Positions 32,869 to 40,329 of a stretch of DNA of 64,000 nt are shown here, piece after piece; positions within the stretch are counted from its first letter, which is position 1, and each line of letters begins with the position of its first letter. The notes under the pieces are model-generated. The model did no database searches and was not told the origin of the DNA. It saw only the letters and a list, made by a program, of their open reading frames with translations. The position numbers were made by a program, and so were the translations under genes. This stretch comes from an uncultured Brachyspira sp. (GTDB taxonomy: Bacteria > Spirochaetota > Brachyspiria > Brachyspirales > Brachyspiraceae): assembly GCF_944388875.1 (NCBI RefSeq), contig NZ_CALXKQ010000001.1, positions 62,001-126,000 on the forward strand, read 5' to 3'.

Positions 32869-33678
32869 CTATTTTTTTAAATGCATCAATACAGATTTTA
32901 ATAATATTATAATTATAAAAGTTATTACACTTATTAAAACTATAGCAGCACCAGGTTTAAGTCCATTGTAATAAGAAATAAATATTCCAAGTACTGTAAA
33001 AAATAAATTAAACAGCACAGCATATATGATAGTCTTTTTATAACTCCCTGCAACCTGCATAGAACATGCAGCAGGAACTACCATCATTGAAGATACTATC
33101 AAAGCACCTACTGCCCTTGCAGATATTGATACTGTAACAGCTGTAAGTATAGTAAAAATGAAGTTTATTCTATTTACAGGAACTCCTGAAAGTTTAGCAA
33201 GTCTTTCATTAAATGTTATATAAAAAATCTCTTTATATAAAAATATAAAAATAAGTATCGATATTAAACTTATAAATACAACAAGTCTAAGTTCAAAATC
33301 ACTTACAGCAACTATGCTTCCGAATAAAAAACTATTAAAATTGGAATTATTAGAAACAAAACCAGAAAGAAGCCCTGCAAGTCCTATAGATAAAGACATT
33401 ATAATAGATATAGACATTTCTCCATATTTTGAAATTTTTTTTCTTATAAACTCTATAGAAAGTGCAGCTAATATACAGAAGACAACTGAAGCTGCTATAG
33501 GATTTATATTAAATACAAGTCCGAAAGTAACCCCCGCAAGTGAAGTATGAGATATAGCATCCCCTATCATAGAAAGTCTTTTTAATACAACAACAACGCC
33601 TATACAAGGTATGATTACAGCAAGCATAATACCTACTATAAAAGCCTTACGCATAAAATCATACTGAAATATTTCCAT
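32869..33678 (-). CDS. znuB: Zinc/manganese ABC transporter permease
   Basis: The 269-residue polytopic membrane protein of the ABC-3 family has about seven to eight hydrophobic helices. It shows the conserved GDAISHTSLAGVTFGLVFNI segment and RINFIFTILTAVTVSISARA. It imports divalent metal with ZnuC and ZnuA. Its start overlaps the znuC stop by one base (TAATG), indicating translational coupling. It is the last gene of a znuA-znuC-znuB operon on the minus strand. Confidence 0.92.
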   Translation of the reverse strand: MEIFQYDFMRKAFIVGIMLAVIIPCIGVVVVLKRLSMIGDAISHTSLAGVTFGLVFNINPIAASVVFCILAALSIEFIRKKISKYGEMSISIIMSLSIGLAGLLSGFVSNNSNFNSFLFGSIVAVSDFELRLVVFISLISILIFIFLYKEIFYITFNERLAKLSGVPVNRINFIFTILTAVTVSISARAVGALIVSSMMVVPAACSMQVAGSYKKTIIYAVLFNLFFTVLGIFISYYNGLKPGAAIVLISVITFIIIILLKSVLMHLKK

Positions 33679-34454
33679 TATATATTATTCACCCCATTCC
33701 CATTATTATAAATACAGCAAGAGCATACATTGTTATCATGCGGATGTTTATGCTTATGAGAAAGTTCTATATATATTTGTTTTTTATCAAGTTCTACTAA
33801 AGTACCGTCTTCAAAACAGAATATTCTATTTGATATTTTAGATACTCTTTCAACATCATGCGTAACCATTACTATAGATACTTTTTCATCTCTATTTAAA
33901 TCCTGCAGAATATTATATATTAAATCTACAGTTTCTTCATCCACTCCGTTTGTAGGTTCATCAAGCACAATCAAATTAGGATCAGATATTAAAGTTCTAG
34001 CTAGAAAAACTCTCTGTATCTGACCGCCTGAAAGTTTGGATATCATTCTATCTTTATATTTATGCATACCCAGTAACTCCAGTACTTTCATAACTTTATC
34101 TTTATGCTTTTTATTAGGAAATTTAAATAATCCTATATCAGCAAAATTATTAGACATTACTATTTCATAAACTGTTGCAGGAAAGTTTACAATTTTAGAA
34201 TATGCATTCTGCTCTAAATAACCTATTCTGTTCCAATTCTTAAATTTGCTTATATCTTCTTCATATAATTTTATGCTTCCCATATATTGATGAAGCTCTC
34301 CTAAAATGAGTTTTAATATAGTGCTTTTTCCTGCCCCATTTGAACCTATTATTGATACGAAATCTCCGCTGTTAATATCAAAACTTACGCATTTAAGTAT
34401 ATCATCAGATGTATATCTAAAATGTACATTTTTAAATTCTATAACTTTACTCAT
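33678..34454 (-). CDS. znuC: Zinc/manganese ABC transporter ATP-binding protein
   Basis: The 258-residue ATPase has Walker A GSNGAGKST, signature LSGGQIQR, Walker B LIVLDEPTNG and the switch His in MVTHD. After the ATPase domain it has an unusual ~30-residue tail with HKHKHPHDNNVCSCC, a likely metal-binding patch. The start is ATG 34454, just four bases after the znuA stop; a longer frame would overlap znuA. It powers uptake with ZnuB. Confidence 0.93.
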   Translation of the reverse strand: MSKVIEFKNVHFRYTSDDILKCVSFDINSGDFVSIIGSNGAGKSTILKLILGELHQYMGSIKLYEEDISKFKNWNRIGYLEQNAYSKIVNFPATVYEIVMSNNFADIGLFKFPNKKHKDKVMKVLELLGMHKYKDRMISKLSGGQIQRVFLARTLISDPNLIVLDEPTNGVDEETVDLIYNILQDLNRDEKVSIVMVTHDVERVSKISNRIFCFEDGTLVELDKKQIYIELSHKHKHPHDNNVCSCCIYNNGNGVNNI

Positions 34455-34458
34455 ACAC

Positions 34459-35328
34459 TTATTTAAGCCCATTAGTCAAAGCTTCAAAATTTTTTTCCAT
34501 TACAGAAAAATAATCCTCTCCAGAATTAATATATTCTTCGCTTAAAGACTCTATCGGATTTAATGTATATATTTTAACTCCTGTTTCCTTAGCAATAGAA
34601 TCTACCAATTTAGAACTTGAAAAATCCTCATAAAATATAGCCTCAATATTATTATTTTTTATAAAAGTGATTGTTTCTGACATAGCTTTAGGATCAGCTT
34701 CATCTCTTGCAATAGCAACCTGATTTAAAGAATATTCTTTGCAGAAATGTCCGAATGCAGGATGAGTTACAACCAAATTAGTATTTTTAATATTTGATAA
34801 ATAATTTCTAAAAATATTATCCAAATCATCCAAATGTGCGGCATATACATTATAATTAGAATTATAATAATTGGCATTATTAGAATCTATTTCTATAAAA
34901 GCATTTTTAATATTTTCCATCTCTTTTTTAGCCTTAATTGGAGAAAGCCAAAAATGAGGATCTAATTCATCATTAGGTATCCCTAAAGAAGCCTCTATAT
35001 ATTTAATATCTTTTATGCTGTCTTTAACAGTATCAACCCAATGCTCCATTCCTCCGCCATTATATATAAAAAGATTAGCCTTAGTTAAATTTGCCATATC
35101 TTTTGATGTTATTTCAAAATCATGAGGCTCTGAACCAGCAGAAGTCATATTATAAATATCAGCTTTATCCCCAGCTATCTTTTTAGCAAAATCATAAATA
35201 GGATATATACTGGCATATACTTGAAGTTTAGTATTAGAAGTATCAGATGCATTTTCATTTGAAGATTTATTACTGCATCCAATAATAAATAATAATATTG
35301 TAAAAATGATTGTTGCAATTTTTTTCAT
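34459..35328 (-). CDS. znuA: Zinc/manganese-binding lipoprotein of ABC importer
   Basis: The 289-residue cluster-A-I binding protein has a lipoprotein signal (IIFTILLFIIGC, lipid-attached Cys18). Metal-ligand regions are visible: GSEPHDFEITSKDM, DELDPHFWLSPIKAK, THPAFGHFCKEY and YEDFSSSKLVD. The usual His-rich loop of zinc-specific proteins is short or missing here, so manganese or zinc cannot be distinguished. It is the first gene of the operon and has a GGAG-poor start at 35328. Confidence 0.9.
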   Translation of the reverse strand: MKKIATIIFTILLFIIGCSNKSSNENASDTSNTKLQVYASIYPIYDFAKKIAGDKADIYNMTSAGSEPHDFEITSKDMANLTKANLFIYNGGGMEHWVDTVKDSIKDIKYIEASLGIPNDELDPHFWLSPIKAKKEMENIKNAFIEIDSNNANYYNSNYNVYAAHLDDLDNIFRNYLSNIKNTNLVVTHPAFGHFCKEYSLNQVAIARDEADPKAMSETITFIKNNNIEAIFYEDFSSSKLVDSIAKETGVKIYTLNPIESLSEEYINSGEDYFSVMEKNFEALTNGLK

Positions 35329-35367
35329 ATTATATAGAATCCTTTAATAAAGTAATATAATTATACT

Positions 35368-35396
35368 ATTATAATACTTTAATCATCAAATTTCAA
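35368..35396 (-). promoter_or_regulatory. Promoter of the znu operon
   Basis: On the minus strand TTGAAA, 17 bases, TATAAT precede znuA by about 40 bases. A near-palindrome (14 of 16 positions, 35360-35375) overlaps the -10 box and could be a metalloregulator site, but A+T-rich chance symmetry is as likely. Confidence 0.5.
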
Positions 35397-35499
35397 TATG
35401 TTTTACTGTACTAACATTTTGGTAATATATAAAAATACATTATTAAATATAAAAACTTTTTACCGAAAATATTAATAGTATTATATTATTAGGATAATT

Positions 35500-35904
35500 A
35501 TGAAATATATTGTAGGATTTTTAACTATAGCATTGTTTATAATTTCTTGCTCAACAACTAAAATATCCCATAATGAAAAAGTGTCTGACAATAATCTTGA
35601 AGGCAGGAAGTTTAAACTTATAAGCATGTACCCAGACATGAATATTACTATAGAATTCTCTTCAGACAGCATTTCAGGATTTTCTGCTGTAAATAATTAT
35701 TCATCATCATATATGATTGACGGAGATATTTTTAGTGTATTGTCCATAACAGCAACAAAAAAATTTGGCTCCAAAGAAGAAAACACTGCTGAAAATGAAT
35801 ATCTAAATATGCTAAAGTCTGCAACTTCATATAAGATTACAGGTAAAAATTTAATAATATATACATTACTATCAGATAAAAATTTAATTTTTGAAGAGAT
35901 TTAG
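35500..35904 (+). CDS. META-domain lipoprotein (copy 1)
   Basis: The 134-residue lipoprotein has the signal FLTIALFIISC (Cys17) and a META/HslJ-like domain: LEGRKFKLISMYPDMNITIE, FSSDSISGFSAVNNYSSSYM, LNMLKSATSYKIT and a last strand. META domains are beta-structured and found in secreted proteins such as HslJ; their role is not established. It is the first gene of a four-gene unit with a second META lipoprotein and an ABC importer. A weak promoter (TTTACC-N17-TATATT at 35459-35487) precedes it. Confidence 0.75.
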   Translation: MKYIVGFLTIALFIISCSTTKISHNEKVSDNNLEGRKFKLISMYPDMNITIEFSSDSISGFSAVNNYSSSYMIDGDIFSVLSITATKKFGSKEENTAENEYLNMLKSATSYKITGKNLIIYTLLSDKNLIFEEI

Positions 35905-35913
35905 GGTATTTTA

Positions 35914-36321
35914 ATGATAAAAAAAGTTACAGCTTTAGCACTTATTATTGTATTTATTTTAATTTCATGTGCTTCATCAGGCAAGTCTATAGCCATATCA
36001 ACAAGCACGCTTAATGGAAAAACATTTCAGCTTGTTAATATGTTTGAAGGAAGAGGAATAACTATATCATTTTACAATGACGAATTTTACGGATACAGCG
36101 GATTCAATACATACTTAGGCAAATATGAAATGAGAAGGGGAAATATAATAGTGTTTAAGGATATGGCTGTAACAAAAATGGGAGGAGAATTAGAAGCCGT
36201 TGAAATAGAAAAGCAGTATATAGAATTATTAGGCAAAGCCTCTTCAATAGAAATGACAAGTACTACCCTTACGATAATAACTTTAGATAATGAAAGGCTA
36301 GAGTTTAAAAGAATAAAATAA
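35914..36321 (+). CDS. META-domain lipoprotein (copy 2)
   Basis: The 135-residue paralogue has a lipoprotein signal (LALIIVFILISC, Cys19) and the META pattern LNGKTFQLVNMFEGRGITIS, FYNDEFYGYSGFNTYLGKY, MAVTKMGGELEAVEIEKQYI. It lies nine bases after copy 1. Its stop overlaps the start of the permease gene by one base (TAATG), so the four genes are probably translated together. Confidence 0.78.
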   Translation: MIKKVTALALIIVFILISCASSGKSIAISTSTLNGKTFQLVNMFEGRGITISFYNDEFYGYSGFNTYLGKYEMRRGNIIVFKDMAVTKMGGELEAVEIEKQYIELLGKASSIEMTSTTLTIITLDNERLEFKRIK

Positions 36322-37049
36322 TGAAATACAAAAGAGTCATATATTTTATAATAGGCATAATAATATTTATAGCCTTATGGTCTTTTATTTCTAAAAAAAT
36401 TAATTCTGAAATAATATTCCCTAATATAAAAAGCATAATAAATAAATTATTAGAAATAGTGTCAGAAAAATCATTTTATAAAGATTTGCTTTCAAGTATG
36501 ATAAGAGTATTAATCACATTTGCATTATCATTTTTGGCGGCATTGATTTTTGGAATAATATCAGGAATATTTAATGGTTTTAGATATATATTAATGCCTA
36601 TGATAAATTTCATACGTACTATACCAACTATACCATTAATACTAGTTGCTGTAATATGGTTCGATAATAATACAGTGCCTATATTTGTATCAATGCTTGT
36701 AATATTTCCTATATTGTATGACTCTGTATGCAATGGAATAATAAATGTTGATAAAAATTTAATAGATATATCATTATCCTACAATGTATCTTTAAAAACA
36801 CAGATAATAAATCTTTATATACCATCTATAAAGCCGTACATATTAACAGGAGTATCACAATCTATGGGTATAACTTGGAAAAGTATATTGGCAGCGGAAA
36901 TATTGGCTATGCCTAGTTTGGGAATAGGTACAAAATTATATGAATCTCATTTATATTTAGACACTATAGGATTATTTGCTTATTGTCTGATTGCTGTTAT
37001 ATTTAATGGAATATTTGAAATTATTATAAGGCTTAATAATGAAAGATAA
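36321..37049 (+). CDS. ABC transporter permease (SsuC/TauC/NitT-type)
   Basis: The 242-residue membrane protein has about six helices. The characteristic BPD-transp segment WKSILAAEILAMPSLGIGTK lies near residue 190. The family imports sulfonates, taurine, nitrate, thiamine precursors or similar anions, so the substrate here is unknown. It overlaps the ATPase gene by 11 bases. No binding protein is nearby, though the two META lipoproteins are in the same unit. Confidence 0.82.
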   Translation: MKYKRVIYFIIGIIIFIALWSFISKKINSEIIFPNIKSIINKLLEIVSEKSFYKDLLSSMIRVLITFALSFLAALIFGIISGIFNGFRYILMPMINFIRTIPTIPLILVAVIWFDNNTVPIFVSMLVIFPILYDSVCNGIINVDKNLIDISLSYNVSLKTQIINLYIPSIKPYILTGVSQSMGITWKSILAAEILAMPSLGIGTKLYESHLYLDTIGLFAYCLIAVIFNGIFEIIIRLNNER

Positions 37050-37713
37050 AAATATATTCAAGCTAGAAAATATAAATCTCTCATATAATGATTTAACAAT
37101 ATTTAAAAACTTCAATATAGAATTTCATTTAAACAAAATAAATATAATATTAGGCTCTTCAGGATGCGGAAAAACTACACTTTTAAATATTATATCATCA
37201 AAAATAAATAAAGAAGACAAGGCATTTGTATATCAGGAACCTAGATTATTAAATTTTTTTAATGCATATAAAAATATAGAATATATTTTAAAAGACAAAA
37301 TAAAAGATAAAAAAGAAAGAGAGAATAAAATAATATCATCATTAGAAATGACAGGACTTGAAAGAAATATATATTCAAAACCTAATGAATTAAGCGGAGG
37401 AATGAAGCAAAGACTGTCATTAGCAAGAGCTTTAGCTTATGATTCAAATTTTATACTTATGGATGAACCTCTTCAAGGTCAGGATATAAAAAGAAAAAAG
37501 GAGCTGCTTGATATAATAAAAGAAATACAATTAAATACAAATAAAACATTTTTCTATGTTACTCATGATGTATCGGAAGCTGTTATGCTTGGAGGTTACA
37601 TATACATATTATCAAATAAAGATAATTATACAAAATTAATATTTCATACCAATATAAAAGATAATGAACTAAATAATGAGTCAGAACTTATAAAAATATT
37701 AATAGAAAATTAA
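37039..37713 (+). CDS. ABC transporter ATP-binding protein (SsuB/TauB-type)
   Basis: The 224-residue ATPase has Walker A GSSGCGKTT, signature LSGGMKQRLSLARA, Walker B FILMDEPLQGQD and the switch His in YVTHDVSEAV. It lacks a long C-terminal regulatory extension. It pairs with the overlapping permease gene. The substrate is not readable from the sequence. Confidence 0.88.
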   Translation: MKDKNIFKLENINLSYNDLTIFKNFNIEFHLNKINIILGSSGCGKTTLLNIISSKINKEDKAFVYQEPRLLNFFNAYKNIEYILKDKIKDKKERENKIISSLEMTGLERNIYSKPNELSGGMKQRLSLARALAYDSNFILMDEPLQGQDIKRKKELLDIIKEIQLNTNKTFFYVTHDVSEAVMLGGYIYILSNKDNYTKLIFHTNIKDNELNNESELIKILIEN

Positions 37714-38059
37714 ATTATTTTATTGTTTAGCTTACATACCCCGCCCTATAAATTTAATACTTAAGCTGAATTTATAATATTTATTAAGTTAATAGCAGAC
37801 AAATAAAAAGCACTGCCCACCCAAGCTTTATTAAATTATAAAAATTCCGCTGCCGCACGTTAAATAAAATTAGAAATATAGTTTAATTTATATTCAAATT
37901 TCATTATATATAAAAATTCATTAAACGTGCGTTAAATAGAATTTTAAATATAATGCACGCTTGGGCGGGTACTATATTTTTGAATCAGATAGAAAATATT
38001 AATTTAGCAGCAAATTAATACAAATCAACAAAATAAAAGGGCGGGCTTTTATAAAAACA
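37714..38059. repeat. Intergenic region with nested G+C-rich inverted repeats
   Basis: Between convergent genes, CCCGCCC (37740-37746) faces GGGCGGG (38039-38045). Inside these, CCCACCCAAGC (37816-37826) faces GCTTGGGCGGG (37959-37969) with one mismatch. Inside that, GCACGTTAAAT (37855-37865) and GTGCGTTAAAT (37928-37938) form a near-direct repeat. The arms are much richer in G+C than their surroundings. No ORF is present. Part of it may act as a transcription terminator for both flanking genes. Confidence 0.55.
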
Positions 38060-39448
38060 TTATATAAAAAATCTATTAATATAGTCTATAATGAAAATAG
38101 CTAATACTATAAAAGGCAAAATACAAGTTACATAAAACCTAGCCCATTTAGGAAATTTAATTCCTTTTCCAGTATCAGCTTCTTTTATAAAATTATCCCA
38201 ACCCCATCCGAATTCTCTGGTACAAAATATTAATATTATTATTCCGCCTATAGGAAGGAAATTATTACTTACTAAGAAATCAAGCCCGTCAGCTATGGTA
38301 CTTCCTTCTCCAAGAGGTTTAATAAATGATAAAATATTGAAACCCAAAGCAGTAGGAAGACTTAATATGAATATACTTACAGCTACAATTATAGTAGTTT
38401 TCTTACGAGGCATCTTAGTTTCAGACATAGTAAATGCTATTATATTTTCAAATACAGCTATTATAGTTGTTAAAGCAGCCATTGATAAGAATAAGAAAAA
38501 TAAAGCCCCCCAAAGCCTTCCTAAAACCATAGAATGAAAAATATTAGGCAATGTTACAAATGCTAAACCAGCCCCTTCTCCAGGGTTAATTCCGAAAGCA
38601 AATGTAGTAGGAAATATAACAAGCCCTGAAAGAAAAGCTATTAAAGTATCAAGCCCTACAACCATAATGGATTCTCCAGTAAGAGAATAGTCTTTTTCTA
38701 TATAACTTCCGAATATAGTCATAGCTCCAATACCCAAACTAAGAGTAAAAAATGACTGACCTATAGCCGCATAAGCAACCGAGAAAAATCCTTTAATTCC
38801 TCCGCTGAACATTTTATCCAAATCAGGAAGCAGATAAAATTTTAAGCCTTCTTTGGCATTAGGCAATGTTACAGCCCTAATTATAAGGACAAAAAGAACC
38901 AAAAGAAGCAATGTCATCATAACTTTAGTTACCTTTTCAACACCATTTTCAAGCCCCATCATACAAACAGCTGTAGCTATTATTACGGATATAGTCATCC
39001 AGAATATTAATGTAGAAGGAGAAGCAAGAACAGTATTAAAGAACTCGCCAACCTGCTGAGGATTAAGTCCTTCCAACTTCCCCATAGCCATAAAATAACA
39101 GTATGATAAACACCATCCAGCTATAGTAGTATAAAACATCATAAGAAGCACGCATCCGAATAATTGTATATAGCCTATTATATGCCATTTATAGCCTTTT
39201 TTCTGAAGAACCCTATAAGAGCCAGCTAAATCTCTTTTACCAGCCCTACCCACAGAAAACTCCATTATAAGTATCGGAAGTCCTAAAATTACCAATGATA
39301 TTAGATAAAGTACAACAAAAGCAGCCCCGCCATACTTACCTGTAATATAAGGGAATCTCCATACATTCCCTAACCCTATAGCACATCCTGCTGAAACTAA
39401 TAAAAATCCTAATCTGCTTGAAAGTTTTTCTCTGTCATTATTATGCAT
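38060..39448 (-). CDS. Neurotransmitter:sodium symporter family transporter
   Basis: The 462-residue polytopic protein has the family hallmark at the N-terminus: SRLGFLLVSAGCAIGLGNVW RFPYITGKYGG region, with about 11-12 helices. Bacterial members (LeuT, MhsT and relatives) import amino acids with sodium. The substrate is unknown. It converges on the ABC unit across the repeat region. No partner gene is nearby. Confidence 0.92.
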   Translation of the reverse strand: MHNNDREKLSSRLGFLLVSAGCAIGLGNVWRFPYITGKYGGAAFVVLYLISLVILGLPILIMEFSVGRAGKRDLAGSYRVLQKKGYKWHIIGYIQLFGCVLLMMFYTTIAGWCLSYCYFMAMGKLEGLNPQQVGEFFNTVLASPSTLIFWMTISVIIATAVCMMGLENGVEKVTKVMMTLLLLVLFVLIIRAVTLPNAKEGLKFYLLPDLDKMFSGGIKGFFSVAYAAIGQSFFTLSLGIGAMTIFGSYIEKDYSLTGESIMVVGLDTLIAFLSGLVIFPTTFAFGINPGEGAGLAFVTLPNIFHSMVLGRLWGALFFLFLSMAALTTIIAVFENIIAFTMSETKMPRKKTTIIVAVSIFILSLPTALGFNILSFIKPLGEGSTIADGLDFLVSNNFLPIGGIIILIFCTREFGWGWDNFIKEADTGKGIKFPKWARFYVTCILPFIVLAIFIIDYINRFFI

Positions 39449-39498
39449 ATCATTATACCTATAACTTATTTTGAGTGATAATTTAATATATAAAAAGT

Positions 39499-40092
39499 TT
39501 AATTATTAGACATTCTTAAATTATTTATATAATTAGTATATATATTCATATCATTGCTATTTTCTATTAAAATAAAATCTACTCTTCTGTTTTCTTCGTC
39601 ATTTGTATATATATTTAATAAATCCTGAAGAGCATAATTTGTGAACTTATATAAATCAGTAGTTTTCATATTCAAATATACACTTTCGCATCTCTTATAT
39701 GATAAGTCTTCTGCTTCTTTTCTATTATAGAGAATTAATATATCATCTTTTCCGTACTCTAAAGAAGCATTTTCATTAGAAGATATATGTCCTTCTATAA
39801 TAATATTCATAATATTAGTATTATGAGATAAACTGCTTACATAACTTATAGTATTATTATATTTATTTAAATCCAAATAACTGCTGTTTGATCCAAATAA
39901 AATAGTACTTGGAACTGTCAATAATTTACCTCTGTCAGTTAAGGTATACTGATATTCAGCTTTATTAGTAGGAAGTTCTTTTGGAGCTTTTGGTTTTTTT
40001 GCTGTTGATATAACTATTGCCCCATAAGAATTAAAAACTATTATTAATAATACAGCCAATATGGTCATATATAATTTATATTTATTAGACAT
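39499..40092 (-). CDS. OmpA-like domain protein with N-terminal membrane anchor
   Basis: The 197-residue protein has one N-terminal hydrophobic segment (LYMTILAVLLIIVFNSYGAI) and a C-terminal OmpA-like domain: IPSTILFGSNSSYLD-type start near residue 60, IIIEGHISSNENAS, NRKEAEDLSYKRCESVYLNM and NRRVDFILIEN. OmpA-like domains bind peptidoglycan. The central insert and divergent first motif make this a remote member. AGAGG lies ahead of the ATG. It is transcribed alone. Confidence 0.7.
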   Translation of the reverse strand: MSNKYKLYMTILAVLLIIVFNSYGAIVISTAKKPKAPKELPTNKAEYQYTLTDRGKLLTVPSTILFGSNSSYLDLNKYNNTISYVSSLSHNTNIMNIIIEGHISSNENASLEYGKDDILILYNRKEAEDLSYKRCESVYLNMKTTDLYKFTNYALQDLLNIYTNDEENRRVDFILIENSNDMNIYTNYINNLRMSNN

Positions 40093-40242
40093 AGAAAAAA
40101 CCTCTTATCTAAGATTATACAATATATTAAAAAAATTTAAATATAGTTTCAATATCGCATTAATGAGTGAAATTAATTAGCTGGAAAAGTAAATAAAAAA
40201 TTATTATATAAAAAAAAATTTATGTATTTTACTGCTATAAAA

Positions 40243-40270
40243 TTGACAATAAGAAAAATAGTATTATACT
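40243..40270 (+). promoter_or_regulatory. Promoter of ppdK
   Basis: TTGACA, 16 bases, TATACT is near consensus and lies about 60 bases before the start codon. A strong AGGAGA ribosome binding site follows at 40318-40323. Confidence 0.7.
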
Positions 40271-40329
40271 ATATAGAGTAGTACGTTTTTATTTTATGTA
40301 AATATTTTATTATAACAGGAGAGTTTATT

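Noticed and set aside
35360-35375. Fur/Zur-like box before znuA (ATTATACTATTATAAT)
   Set aside because: It consists only of overlapping -10-like A+T words, is not exactly symmetrical and has the wrong centre spacing for the usual 7-1-7 boxes. It is mentioned under the promoter without being claimed.
37714-38059. CRISPR array
   Set aside because: The G+C-rich words are inverted or imperfect pairs, not evenly spaced direct repeats with unique spacers, and no cas genes are in the window.
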